From assembly GCA_002205125.1 (NCBI GenBank), contig NIOE01000008.1, positions 390,304 through 454,303 of the forward strand: a stretch of 64,000 nucleotides of DNA. The letters are read 5' to 3'. The notes below the pieces were generated by a model. The model was given only the letters and a program-made list of their open reading frames with translations. It made no database searches and had not been told where the DNA came from. This document shows positions 9,601-18,800 of the stretch, in pieces (the stretch's first letter is position 1; each line of letters begins with the position of its first letter). The DNA comes from Roseateles noduli (GTDB lineage: Bacteria > Pseudomonadota > Gammaproteobacteria > Burkholderiales > Burkholderiaceae_C). A program made the translations under genes and the position numbers.

Positions 9601-9705
9601 CGGTCTCTCTCCTGTTGTCTTGTCGTCCGATGTCTCCCAGGGCGTTCCGGCCGCCCGCAGCCGTCCTTTCCTTTTGCGCCGTCCGAGGACGGCTGTCGAT
9701 CGAAT

Positions 9706-10209
9706 TCAGTAGGTCACCGTGACGGTGACCGTGTCCGTGTAGGCCCCCGGGACCGCCCCGGTCAGCGAGGGCACCTGCCCGTAGATGGTGACGCTCTGCA
9801 CGCCCCCGGTGCCAGTGCCGCTGTAGACGCTGCTGCCGCCGGTGCTGTTGCCCCAGACCGAGGTCCGCCCCGCATCCACATAGAGCTGGTAGCCCAGCGT
9901 GTACGCGCCGTTGATCATCTTGCGAGACGAGAAGTTGGCCGCGCCGCCGGCGTTGCCGCCGGCGCTGAGCGCCACGGTGTAGGCCGTCGTGGCCGTGCAT
10001 TCGATGGTGAGCGTCGAGGTGCCGTTCACCGGCCCCGCACCGATCGGATTGATCGCCGAGCCGAAGGCCAGCGTCGAGCCCGACACATTGCACGCGGACG
10101 ACACCGTCGTCTGCGAGCTCAGCGTGTTGGTCGCCGTCCCGCCGCGCGCAACGCCGATCAGGCCGACAAGTGCGGCCATGATCAGGAGCAGCGGGAGGTG
10201 TCTCCGCAT
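9706..10209 (-). CDS. spore coat U domain protein, Csu-type major pilin
   Basis: SCPU pilus subunit of 167 residues from the ATG at 10209 (signal peptide: RRHLPLLLIMAALVGLIGVA). The mature protein is Ser/Thr/Gly-rich with the pattern TVSSACNVSGSTLAFG at the N-terminus and DTVTVTVTY at the C-terminus, standard for CsuA/B-like subunits. The frame stays open upstream, but that part lacks a signal peptide and runs into the regulator gene. First of four pilus genes and 10 bp after the receiver/GGDEF gene, so probably co-transcribed with the signalling genes. Confidence 0.9.
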   Translation of the reverse strand: MRRHLPLLLIMAALVGLIGVARGGTATNTLSSQTTVSSACNVSGSTLAFGSAINPIGAGPVNGTSTLTIECTATTAYTVALSAGGNAGGAANFSSRKMINGAYTLGYQLYVDAGRTSVWGNSTGGSSVYSGTGTGGVQSVTIYGQVPSLTGAVPGAYTDTVTVTVTY

Positions 10210-10219
10210 CCGTGTCCCG

Positions 10220-11104
10220 TCAGTGCACCACGGCGCTGCCCCTTTCGGGCAGCCGCGTGCCATGGGCCCGGGCCTCCGCAAGGATGAGAAGTCCGCGCGC
10301 GGAGATCGCGTCGCGGGGATAGACCGCCAGGCCGACATGGCTGTCCAGCCGCACCTCATGGCCGCCCAGGTCGAAGGGGTCGGCCAGCGACTCGCGGATG
10401 CGGTCGGTCAGCGCCTCCGCCTCCTGCACCGAGCCGGCGCGCGAGACGACCAGCGCGAACTGCTCGTTGGCATGCCGCGCCAGCAGGTCGGCGGGACCGG
10501 CGCAGCCCGACATCCGTCGACCGATCTCGACCAGCACCGGCGCCGCCGCCGAAACGCCCTGGCTGCGCAGGAGCGCCTCCAGGCCCTTCAGCACGACCAC
10601 GGTGACGGCCACCTTGCCGGCCTCGGCGTTGACCAGGCGCAGCACCTGGTCCAGCCGTTCGAGCAGCGCGACCTGGCCCAGCAGGCCGGTCGCGGCGTCG
10701 CGCAGCAGCGGCGAGGGCCGCTGCTGCCGGCCGCCGACGAGCTCGCTCTGCAGCAGGTCGTCGAGATCGCCGAACAGCGTCTCCAGGCCGGAGGCCTTGT
10801 CGTAGAAGCCGTCGGCGCCGGCCTGCATGCACATGTCGCGGTAGGCGTCCATCGCGTGATGCGTGAGCATCAGGATGCGCCCCCGATAGCCTTTGCCGCG
10901 CAGCGCGCGCAGCACGTCGATGCCGGTACCGACCAGCAGCGTCATGTCCAGCAGCACCGTGTCCGGCTGCAGCCAGTCGATCAGCGCGATGGCCTGAGGC
11001 GCGGAGTCCGCCTCGCCCACGACGCGGGCGCCGGGCATGTCCTCGAGCCGGCGTGCCAGGAGCCGGCGGATGGCCGACGAGTCCTCGACGAGAAAGATGT
11101 CCAT
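10220..11104 (-). CDS. response regulator with degenerate GGDEF-like output domain
   Basis: A 294-residue protein from ATG 11104. An N-terminal CheY-like receiver starts MDIFLVEDSSAIRRLL, with the phospho-Asp in TVLLDMTLLVG (about residue 54) and a following Lys (KASG). The C-terminal part has GGDEF-domain spacing (DAATGLLGQVALLERLDQVL; SHVGLAVYPRDA), but the signature GG(D/E)EF position reads HANEQF. Cyclase activity is therefore unlikely; it may be a c-di-GMP or protein-binding output. It sits between the NarL-type regulator and the pilus genes. A longer in-frame start at 11242 exists but adds no recognisable domain. Confidence 0.83.
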   Translation of the reverse strand: MDIFLVEDSSAIRRLLARRLEDMPGARVVGEADSAPQAIALIDWLQPDTVLLDMTLLVGTGIDVLRALRGKGYRGRILMLTHHAMDAYRDMCMQAGADGFYDKASGLETLFGDLDDLLQSELVGGRQQRPSPLLRDAATGLLGQVALLERLDQVLRLVNAEAGKVAVTVVVLKGLEALLRSQGVSAAAPVLVEIGRRMSGCAGPADLLARHANEQFALVVSRAGSVQEAEALTDRIRESLADPFDLGGHEVRLDSHVGLAVYPRDAISARGLLILAEARAHGTRLPERGSAVVH

Positions 11105-11259
11105 GAAGGGGTGCTCCGGATCGACGCGGCGACTGGTTGTCACCGCCTGTCCGGCATCTTGCGCGCGCCCTCCCGCCCACATCAGCGGCACCCCGCCCAA
11201 GCTGATGTCGGGTTCCCTCCGCAGGGTTTGTCGGGCGATCACCTACGTCTCCCGCCTGC

Positions 11260-11898
11260 TCACTGGATGTCCGTGAGACCGTGCTGGACGCAGTATTTCG
11301 TCAGCTCGGTGTTGTTGCGCCATCCCGTCTTCTCGAGGATGCGCGCGCGGTAGGTGCCGACCGTCTTGGCCGACAGGTGCATGGTGTCGGCGATCTCGGC
11401 CGGCGTCTTGCCGGCCGCGATCAGCAGCATCACGCGGTGCTCCTGCGCCGACAGCTGCTCGTGCGGCAGCTGGCCCGGCGTCGCGCCGCTCAGCAGCCCC
11501 AGCAGGTGGTCCGCCATCGCCGCGGTGACGTAACGCCCGCCCTGCAGCAGTCGCTGCAGCGCGACGACCAGCTCGTCGGTCGCCTTGTCCTTGGGCAGAT
11601 AACCGGACACGCCCATCTGCAGCAGCCGCGCCGCATAGGCGGACTCCGCATTGAGGCTCAGCACCAGCACCGGTACGCCCTTGATCGCCCGCAGCATGCG
11701 GCTCGCGCCCTCGGTCCCGCTCGCGTCGGGCAAGGACAGGTCCAGCACCAGCGCATCCGGCTTGTGCGCCTGGCCGAGTTGCAGACCCTCGGCGATGGTC
11801 GACGCTTCGTCGATCACCGCCTGCGGCCAGTGACCCTGGATCAACTGCTTGACCCCGAGCCGCATGATCGGATGGTCGTCAACGATCAGAAATCTCAT
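11260..11898 (-). CDS. NarL/FixJ-family two-component response regulator
   Basis: A 212-residue regulator. The receiver domain begins MRFLIVDDHPIMRLGV, with the phospho-Asp in DALVLDLSLPDASG. The C-terminal LuxR-type helix-turn-helix is visible as LSAQEHRVMLLIAAGKTPAE and LSAKTVGTYRARILEKTGW. The start at 11898 overlaps the sensor kinase 3' end by 20 bp, so the two are a cognate pair. Position upstream of the pilus genes suggests it controls pilus expression; this is inferred from context. Confidence 0.94.
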   Translation of the reverse strand: MRFLIVDDHPIMRLGVKQLIQGHWPQAVIDEASTIAEGLQLGQAHKPDALVLDLSLPDASGTEGASRMLRAIKGVPVLVLSLNAESAYAARLLQMGVSGYLPKDKATDELVVALQRLLQGGRYVTAAMADHLLGLLSGATPGQLPHEQLSAQEHRVMLLIAAGKTPAEIADTMHLSAKTVGTYRARILEKTGWRNNTELTKYCVQHGLTDIQ

Positions 11899-13324
11899 CC
11901 CAACCCTCCTCGTTCTCCCGTCTCGCGCCGGCGCCACCGTTGGCGTCGTCCGCGTCCTCCAGTTCACTGCCGTCGGCGCCTACCGGCACCCGGACGTCGA
12001 TCCGCGTGCCGCGCTGGGGCGCCGGTCCGAAGGCCATCTCCCCCCCTGCGAGCACGGCGCGCTCCCGCATGTTCCGCAAGCCCGACGCATCGACGCGCAC
12101 ATGGCCGGGACCCACGCCGTCATCCTCGATCCGCAGCCGGTATTCGCCGTCCTCCAGGCGCGATTCGATGGTCAATTGCTGCGCCTGCGCATGCCGCAGC
12201 ACGTTGGTGGCCGCCTCCTGCAGCAGGCGGAACAGCTGGTTGTGCTGCTCCGGCGTCAGGGCTTCGTCGGACGCCAGGTCGACGTCGACGATGAGGTCGC
12301 TCTGCCGCTGCAGGCCCTGCACGTAATGCTGCACCGCGGCACCGAAACCGAAATCGTCCAGCAGCGGCGGCCGCAGCGTGTTGGCGATGCGGCGGGCGGC
12401 GCCGATGACCTCGTCGGCGATGGACAGCATTTCCTCGTGCATCGGCTCCTTGGCCGGCGCAATCTTGCGGGCCATCGACAGGGCCAGCATCTTGGCCGCC
12501 GTGCCGAGCTGGCCCAGTTGGTCGTGGACCTCGCGCGCCAAGCGGCGCCGCTCCGCCTCGACGCTGCGGTCCAGCTCCGCGGCGAAGCTCTGGATGCGCT
12601 GGAGCGCCTCGGTCAGTTCGCGGGTGCGCTCGACGACGGCGCCTTCCAGCTGCGCATGGCTGTCGCGCAGGGCGCGCTCGGCCTGATCGCGGCGTTCGCG
12701 CTCCATCCACAGCGCGGCCATTGCCGCCGCCACCATCACGCCGCCGGCCAGCGGCAGCACCTGCGCCAGCAGCGTGGTCTCCTTCGTCTGGATCGCGACG
12801 GCCGTTTCGATGCCGTCGATCCTTTGTTGCTGCAAGGACTTCAACCGGCCCAGCTCGCCGCGGATCTCGTCCATCAGCTGCTTGCCCGCCACGTAGGCCT
12901 GACGGTCCTTGAGCGCCGATTCGCCGTCCTTCCAGCGGCTCTCGACTTGGCGTTCGACCTGATGGCGGCGCTCGGCGATGAAGCGGTCCAGGCGCTCGAA
13001 CGCCGTCTCCTGCCGATCCCCCGATTGCGTGAGCGCGGTCTTGAGTTCCGCATAGTGGGCGTCGAGATCGCGTTGTGCGCGCTCATACGGCTGCAGGAAG
13101 GCCGCATCGCCGGTGATCAGGAAGCCGCGCGTCCCCGTCTCGAGGTCGATCAGCAGCGCATTGAGGTCGGAGATCAACTGCTGCGTGCGCAACGCCTGGG
13201 CGCGCACGTTCTCCTGACGCGTCAATTCGCCAAGACTGCGGTACTCGCCGTAGGCGGTGGCTACAAAAGCGATGCAGCCGGCCAGCAACAGGCCCGCAGC
13301 CACCGGAAAGGTCAGCATGCGCAT
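11879..13324 (-). CDS. NarX-type sensor histidine kinase with CHASE3-like sensor
   Basis: A 481-residue membrane sensor kinase. TM1 lies at residues 4-24. A periplasmic CHASE3-like helical domain (QQLISDLNALLIDLETGTRG) covers about 25-185, and TM2 lies near 188-207. A coiled coil follows, then the HisKA_3 box LAREVHDQLGQ with the phospho-His near residue 266. The HATPase has LLQEAATNVLRHAQA (N box) and IEDDGVGPG (G1). The acidic C-terminal tail lacks a domain. It pairs with the overlapping NarL-type regulator. The promoter is probably in the 328-bp gap upstream. Confidence 0.94.
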   Translation of the reverse strand: MRMLTFPVAAGLLLAGCIAFVATAYGEYRSLGELTRQENVRAQALRTQQLISDLNALLIDLETGTRGFLITGDAAFLQPYERAQRDLDAHYAELKTALTQSGDRQETAFERLDRFIAERRHQVERQVESRWKDGESALKDRQAYVAGKQLMDEIRGELGRLKSLQQQRIDGIETAVAIQTKETTLLAQVLPLAGGVMVAAAMAALWMERERRDQAERALRDSHAQLEGAVVERTRELTEALQRIQSFAAELDRSVEAERRRLAREVHDQLGQLGTAAKMLALSMARKIAPAKEPMHEEMLSIADEVIGAARRIANTLRPPLLDDFGFGAAVQHYVQGLQRQSDLIVDVDLASDEALTPEQHNQLFRLLQEAATNVLRHAQAQQLTIESRLEDGEYRLRIEDDGVGPGHVRVDASGLRNMRERAVLAGGEMAFGPAPQRGTRIDVRVPVGADGSELEDADDANGGAGARRENEEGWDEISDR

Positions 13325-13652
13325 CGAAGGTCCGGGCTTGCGCGCCCGTGTTGGTACAACCCTGTGGACGACGGCATCACAGCGATGACATCCGCGCCGA
13401 CATCCACCCCAGTGCTTCTGTTGCTCGCGACCTGAGGTCGCGCCTCTCTCAAGCCCCGCGTTCTGGGGCCTCGTGCCGCGTCTCTCTGCGGAGACCGTTC
13501 ACTTGTGCCTAACGCTAGAGGGGTAGCGCGGGAAAAGCAAGTCCCTGCTCACGTGCCGCGTTCCGTGAAAGCCACGTCCGGCTCATGGCCGCGCATGAAA
13601 TGCGCAGGAGTACGGCGTGTTCGGGGGTCAGGGCTTGACACGCGGGCGCAGC
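13325..13652. other. intergenic region upstream of the sensor-kinase/pilus operon
   Basis: A 328-bp gap with no convincing gene. It holds a perfect hyphenated dyad GCGACCT-G-AGGTCGC (13427-13441), a small GCCCC/GGGGC stem (13453-13469) and a GTCTC/GAGAC stem shortly after. It should contain the promoter of the kinase-regulator-pilus operon and the end of the preceding transcript. Open frames here show no protein-like composition. Confidence 0.6.
13427..13441. promoter_or_regulatory. candidate operator: 7-bp perfect dyad
   Basis: GCGACCT-G-AGGTCGC is a perfect inverted repeat about 103 bp upstream of the sensor-kinase start. Its size fits a dimeric transcription factor site, possibly autoregulation by the NarL-type regulator. 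It could also be a chance GC-rich palindrome. Confidence 0.3.
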
Positions 13653-14699
13653 TCACGGCGCCTGCCACCGCGCGAGCAGCCCGGCATGGCGCCGCTGCCA
13701 GTCGCGCAGGGGCGCGTCCTCGCCGTCGAGCACGAGCCGGAGATAGGCCAGGCTGAGCTCGCGCGTGGCCGCCTTGACCTTCGGATTGAGATCCAGGCCG
13801 CCGGTATTCATCCGATCCGTGAAGATGCTATGCGAGCCTCCGCTGAACATCGCCAGCGCCTTGTGGGGCCCGCCGATCGCGTCGAACAGCGCCACGCGGT
13901 CCGCCGGTCCGCTGTAGTAGCCGGGGATGGTGATCTCGTCGTCGGTGGCGCTGATGTGCAGCGTGGGGATCGCGACGCCGGACAGGATGGGCGCGGGATC
14001 GCCCTCGCCGTAGAACGGCGGCGCGGAGATCAGGATCGCCGCCTTGAAGCGCGGCTCGGCCAGCGCCGTCGGCGGCATGCCGCCGGGCAATGAGGCCGAG
14101 GCGGGGACCTTCGCGCCGGCCAGCAGCAGGCTGGTGTTGGCGCCGTAGGAATGGCCTGCGATCGCGAGCCGCGACGGATCCAACTGAGGCGCCAGCGGTC
14201 CGGCCAGCAACCGGTTCAGCGCGAAGCGGACGTCCTGCGTGCGGTCGACGGCCTCCTCCGGCTGGGCGGCATGCTGCAGCCGCAGGACCAGGTTCAGCGA
14301 GTTAGACCAGCCGAATCCACCCGACCACAGGCGGCGGTCGCTGCCGATGTGCTGCACGTGCATGGCGACCACGCCGTGCGCGGCCCAGTAGCTGCCAAGA
14401 TAGCTGTAACCGCGGCGCGAGCCGCCCATGCCGTGCGAGAACACCACGACCGGCCATCCGCCGGCAGGCGCTTCGCCCTGGGGCCAGTAGACACGGACCG
14501 GCACCGCGCGATGGCGCGCCGGATCGTTCCAGTCGAAGTCCTGCCAGTGATGACTGCCGTCGTCGGCGAGCTGTGCGCCGGGCTGTGCGGGAAGATCGGG
14601 GCCGCTCGCGGGTGCGGGCGTTGCGCAGCCGACCAGCAGCGCCGCAAGCGCCGCCATCGCCGAGGCGGCGAGCGCGGACCAGCGCCACGTCCTGTTCAC
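13653..14699 (-). CDS. alpha/beta-hydrolase family lipoprotein
   Basis: A 348-residue secreted esterase-like protein. It has a lipoprotein signal with lipobox LVGC (Cys near residue 25). The hydrolase fold shows the oxyanion segment VVVFSHGMGGSRRGYSYLG and the nucleophile elbow IAGHSYGANTSL. An Asp in SATDDEITIP and a His in GGSHSIFTD complete a plausible catalytic triad. The layout resembles PAF-acetylhydrolase or dienelactone-hydrolase-like enzymes. It starts 4 bp after the diguanylate cyclase stop, so the two are likely co-transcribed. The substrate is unknown. Confidence 0.8.
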   Translation of the reverse strand: MNRTWRWSALAASAMAALAALLVGCATPAPASGPDLPAQPGAQLADDGSHHWQDFDWNDPARHRAVPVRVYWPQGEAPAGGWPVVVFSHGMGGSRRGYSYLGSYWAAHGVVAMHVQHIGSDRRLWSGGFGWSNSLNLVLRLQHAAQPEEAVDRTQDVRFALNRLLAGPLAPQLDPSRLAIAGHSYGANTSLLLAGAKVPASASLPGGMPPTALAEPRFKAAILISAPPFYGEGDPAPILSGVAIPTLHISATDDEITIPGYYSGPADRVALFDAIGGPHKALAMFSGGSHSIFTDRMNTGGLDLNPKVKAATRELSLAYLRLVLDGEDAPLRDWQRRHAGLLARWQAP

Positions 14700-14703
14700 G
14701 ATG

Positions 14704-15762
14704 TCAGAACAGCTCGACGTCGCTCAGGTGCTTGGCCTCGGACATCGCGCCCTGCGCGACCAGCGTGGCATGGCTCTGCACCTGGTTCCGTCCGGCGCCC
14801 TTGGCGTGGTAGACCGCCTTGTCGGCGCGCTCGAAAGCCGCGGCCGGCGAGTCGCCCGCGCGGATCTGCGTGAAGCCGATGCTGACCGTGATGCGACCGA
14901 CCTGCGGGAAGGCGTAATGCGCGGTGTTGCTGCGGAAACGCTCGAAGGCATGGGCCGCGTCGGGTTCGTCCTCGCAGCGCATCAGCACGACGAATTCCTC
15001 GCCGCCGAAACGGTAGAGCAGATCGTTGAAGCGGAAGCTGCTGCGCATCAGGCGCGACAGCAGCAGCAGGACCTCGTCGCCGATCAGGTGGCCGAAACGG
15101 TCGTTGATCGACTTGAACAGGTCGATGTCGATGACGCCCAGCCAGTAGCGCGGATGCACGACGGCATGTCGACGATCCTGGCTCGCTTCGTCGTGCACGG
15201 CGGCCTCGCTCGGGGCGCGCAGCGGCAGCTCCGAGACCGCCTTCAGGAAGCTCTCGTCGAAGGTCTTGCGGTTGAGCAGGCCGGTCAGCGTGTCGCGCTC
15301 GCTGTAGTCCAGCAGGCCCTGGAAGTTGTGATAGATCCGCAGCACGCTGGCGACCATGCGCTGCGCTTCGGCCTTGAGTCGACGCGCGGTGTGCAGTTCC
15401 AGCACGCCGACGACCTCGCGCTCGGTGGCGAGCGGGAACAGCGTCACCCACTCGTCGCCCTCGCGCTGCTGCAGCACGCTGCGCTGCGTCAGGCATTCGA
15501 GGCGGCGGGGATCTTCGGCGAGTCGCGGCAGTTTCTCAGGATCGACCCACAGCGAATCCGCCGTGGCGACCGGGTCTCCGGCGCGCAGCCGCGCGCGGGT
15601 CAACCAGCGCTGCTGACCGGGCTCGCCGACGCAGCGGTAGATCGCCACCGCGGCCGCGGGGCCGTTGAGCAGATCCCGCAGCGCGGTGACGAGCGTGACG
15701 TCCATGACATCGCGGTCACGGAAGCCCGTCAGTTCGGCAAGATGGTCGACTACCCCGGACAT
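14704..15762 (-). CDS. diguanylate cyclase with N-terminal GAF-like sensor
   Basis: A 352-residue protein. The first ~165 residues look like a GAF-type sensory domain (ATEREVVGVLELHTARRL). The GGDEF domain follows, with RDTLTGLLNRKTFDESF, IDIDLFKSINDRFGHLIGDE and the active signature RFGGEEFVVLM near residues 251-260. Active c-di-GMP synthesis is therefore expected. It lies 62 bp downstream of chpA, so it may share a transcript with the Chp chemosensory cluster and link surface sensing to c-di-GMP. No clear RxxD inhibitory site was seen. Confidence 0.92.
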   Translation of the reverse strand: MSGVVDHLAELTGFRDRDVMDVTLVTALRDLLNGPAAAVAIYRCVGEPGQQRWLTRARLRAGDPVATADSLWVDPEKLPRLAEDPRRLECLTQRSVLQQREGDEWVTLFPLATEREVVGVLELHTARRLKAEAQRMVASVLRIYHNFQGLLDYSERDTLTGLLNRKTFDESFLKAVSELPLRAPSEAAVHDEASQDRRHAVVHPRYWLGVIDIDLFKSINDRFGHLIGDEVLLLLSRLMRSSFRFNDLLYRFGGEEFVVLMRCEDEPDAAHAFERFRSNTAHYAFPQVGRITVSIGFTQIRAGDSPAAAFERADKAVYHAKGAGRNQVQSHATLVAQGAMSEAKHLSDVELF

Positions 15763-15824
15763 GGTGTTTGCAGCGTGGAGGGAGGATCCAGGCGCCGGCT
15801 TCCCGATGTCCGGGAGGCCGGACG

Positions 15825-18800
15825 CTACGCCCTCGCCGGCTGAGCGGCGGACAGATGCGAAGTGTATCGGGCGATCAGACCCAGCAGGTGCTCTTCGTCA
15901 TAGGGCTTGCCCAGGTAATCGTTGACTCCGAGCCGTTGTGCATACTCGCGATGCTTCTGCGCAATCCGCGACGTGATCATGATCACGGGCAGACCCGCCA
16001 GACGCGTGTCGGCGCGCAGGTTGCGGACCAGGTCGAAGCCGTCCATGCGCGGCATCTCGATGTCCGACAGCACCACCGCGGGCAACTCATCGCCGCCCAG
16101 GCGTTCCATCGCATCCAGGCCGTCCTTGGCCAGCAGCACGCGGTAGCCTTCGCGCTCCAGCAGACGCTGCGTGACGCGACGCACCGTCAACGAATCGTCG
16201 ACCACCATCACCAGCGGCGCGAGCTGGACCTTGACCTCCTCGACCACGACCTGACGCGCCGCCGCCTCGGCATCGTGCACGCGCTGCTGCGCGGCATGGC
16301 CGTAACGGTTGGCCAGCGCCACCGGGTTGTAGATCAGTGCCACGTCGCCGGAGGCCAGCAGGCTGATGCCCGCCAGGCCCGGCACCTGCATCAGCTGCGG
16401 TCCCAGGTTCTTGATGACGACTTCCTGGTTGCCCAGGACTTCGTCGCAATGCAGCGCCAGGCGTTGCTGTGCGCTGTGGACCAGCGCCACCGGCAGCGTC
16501 TTGCCGTGGGCGAAGCCGCGATCGCTGTGGCGCATCAGGCCGCCCAGCCAGTAGAAGGGCATGCGCTCACCGGCCGCCATCAGCGAACCGTCGACATAAG
16601 CCTGTTCGACCGTCTCGACCGGCAGACGCTGCACAGACAGCATCAGCGCCGCGGGCACCGCGACCTTGCGATCGCCGTAGCGCAGCACGACGACCTGCGT
16701 CAGCGCCGTCGTCAGCGGCACGCGGAGCTCGAAGCTCGCGCCCTGCCCTGCGGTCGACTGCGTCAGCACGTAGCCACCCAGCGTGTTCACTTCCGAGCGC
16801 ACCACGTCCATGCCCACGCCGCGGCCGGCCATTTCGGTCAGCGCATCGGCGGTGGAGAAGCCCGGCTCGTAGATGAGGTCCATCAGCTGCGAGTCGCTGA
16901 CGTCCTGACCCGGTTGGATCAGGCCCTGGCTCTCGCCGCGGGCGCGGATGCGCGCCAGGTTCAGGCCGGCGCCGTCATCGCTGAAGCGGACCTGGATCTC
17001 GTTGCCTTCCTGGTGCAGGTTCAGCACGATCCGACCCACCGGGGCCTTGCCGGCCTGCTGGCGGACGTCCGGCGTCTCGATGCCGTGGACCACGCTGTTG
17101 CGCAGCAGATGCTCGAAGGCGCCCGTCAGACGCTCCAGCACGGCGCGGTCCAGTTCGACGCCGCCGCCGCGGATCTCGAGCTGGGCCTGCTTGCCGCTCT
17201 CGCGGGAAGCCTGGCGCACGACGCGGTGCAGACGTTCGCCCAGGCTGCTGTCGAACTCCACCATCCGCGTGCGCAGCAGGTCGTCCTGCAGCTCGCGCGT
17301 CAGCCGGGACTGGCCGGCCAGTTCGTCTTCGCCCGCCGCGACGTTGCGCTGCAGGCCGCGCTGGACCGTTGCCACGTCGTTGACGGACTCGGCCAGCATC
17401 CGGGTCAGTTCCTGGAAGCGGGTGTAGCGGTCGAACTCCAGCGGGTCGAAGTCCTTGCCGGTGGCCTGCGCAGCTTCCTGGCGAGCGGCGATGCGGGCTT
17501 CGGCCTGCAGTTCCAGCTCGCGCAGCTGCGTGCGCAGCCGCTCCAGGTTGTCGTCCAGGTCGCCCAGCGACGTGCGCATCTGGCCCAGTTCGGATTCCAG
17601 GCGGGCACGGCGGATGGAGACTTCGCCCGACAGCGCGGCCATGCGTTCCAGCAGCGCGCCCCGGACGCGCACTTGCGCGGCCGGCGCGACCGGCGCGCTT
17701 TCCAGCGGCTGGCCCATGTCGGCCACCTCGCTGAAGTGAGCCCAGTCGATGTCGATGTCGGCCAGCGGCGCGGGGACCGGCGCGGCCACGGGAGCGGGCT
17801 CCTCGACGACCGGCTCGACGATCTCGGCAACTGGTTCGGCGATCGGCTCGGTGACGGGTTCGACCACCGCTTCGGCGACCGTCCCGACCACCGGTTCTGC
17901 GGTCGGCACCTCGGCCTCAAGCACAGGCACGACCGGCTCAACGACTTCCACCAGCTCCACGACCTCTTCGATCGGGGCTTCGGGTTCGGCCGGCGTTTCA
18001 GCGACCTGAACCGGAATCGCATCGGAGCCTTCGGCGGGCGATTCGATCGCTTCCACCGCCTCGGCGGCCGGGATCGGTGCGACCGGCTCAACGACCGGCT
18101 CAACAACCGGCTCAGCGACAGTCGCGACCGGCGCCGCGGACGCCATCGGCGCGGGCACCACCGGTGCCGGATTGCGCCAGGTGCGCTGCAGCGTCTTGAA
18201 GGAATGCTCCAGGCTGTCGCCGGCATCCTGCAAGGCGAGCAGCTGCTCGAAGCGCGGTTCGCCTTCGGCCACCAGATGCTCGACCTGCGATTCCAGGCGG
18301 TGAGCCTCCTCGCCGAGACGCATGGCGCCGGACAGGCGCGCGCCACCCTTGAAGGTGTGCAGCACGCGCATGCAGGCCGCGGCGCGGCTGGAGTCCGCCG
18401 GTTGGGCGGCCCACTCGCGCAAGGCGCCGTGCAGCTGACCCAGCAGGTCCTCGGCTTCCTCCTCGAAGATCGGCATCAGTTCCGGCTCGATCTGGTCGGG
18501 CTGGCTGAAGTCGAAGTCGTCGTCGGTGGCCTCGGCCGCCTGATGGAAGGCCGCCTGCGAGGTCGGGAAATCATGGTCAGCCGCCGCGACCGGCGGCACC
18601 GGAACGCTGAGCAGGCTGGCCGGCAGCGAGGCCGTGGACACTTCCTCCAGCGACATGGCCAGCAGGCCTTCGTCGCTGTCGGCATGACCGTCGGGCAGCA
18701 GTGCGCCCGGCTCGAAGGCCTGGAGTTCGGCCAGCAGGGCCGGATCGGCTTCCTTCAGGAAACCGGCGGCGAATTGATGCAGCAGGCGACGGATTTCATC

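Noticed and set aside
13505..13756. Small open frame between the sensor-kinase gene and the hydrolase lipoprotein gene
   Set aside because: Composition is Arg/Ala-rich throughout, without motif, and it runs into the antisense of the hydrolase gene.
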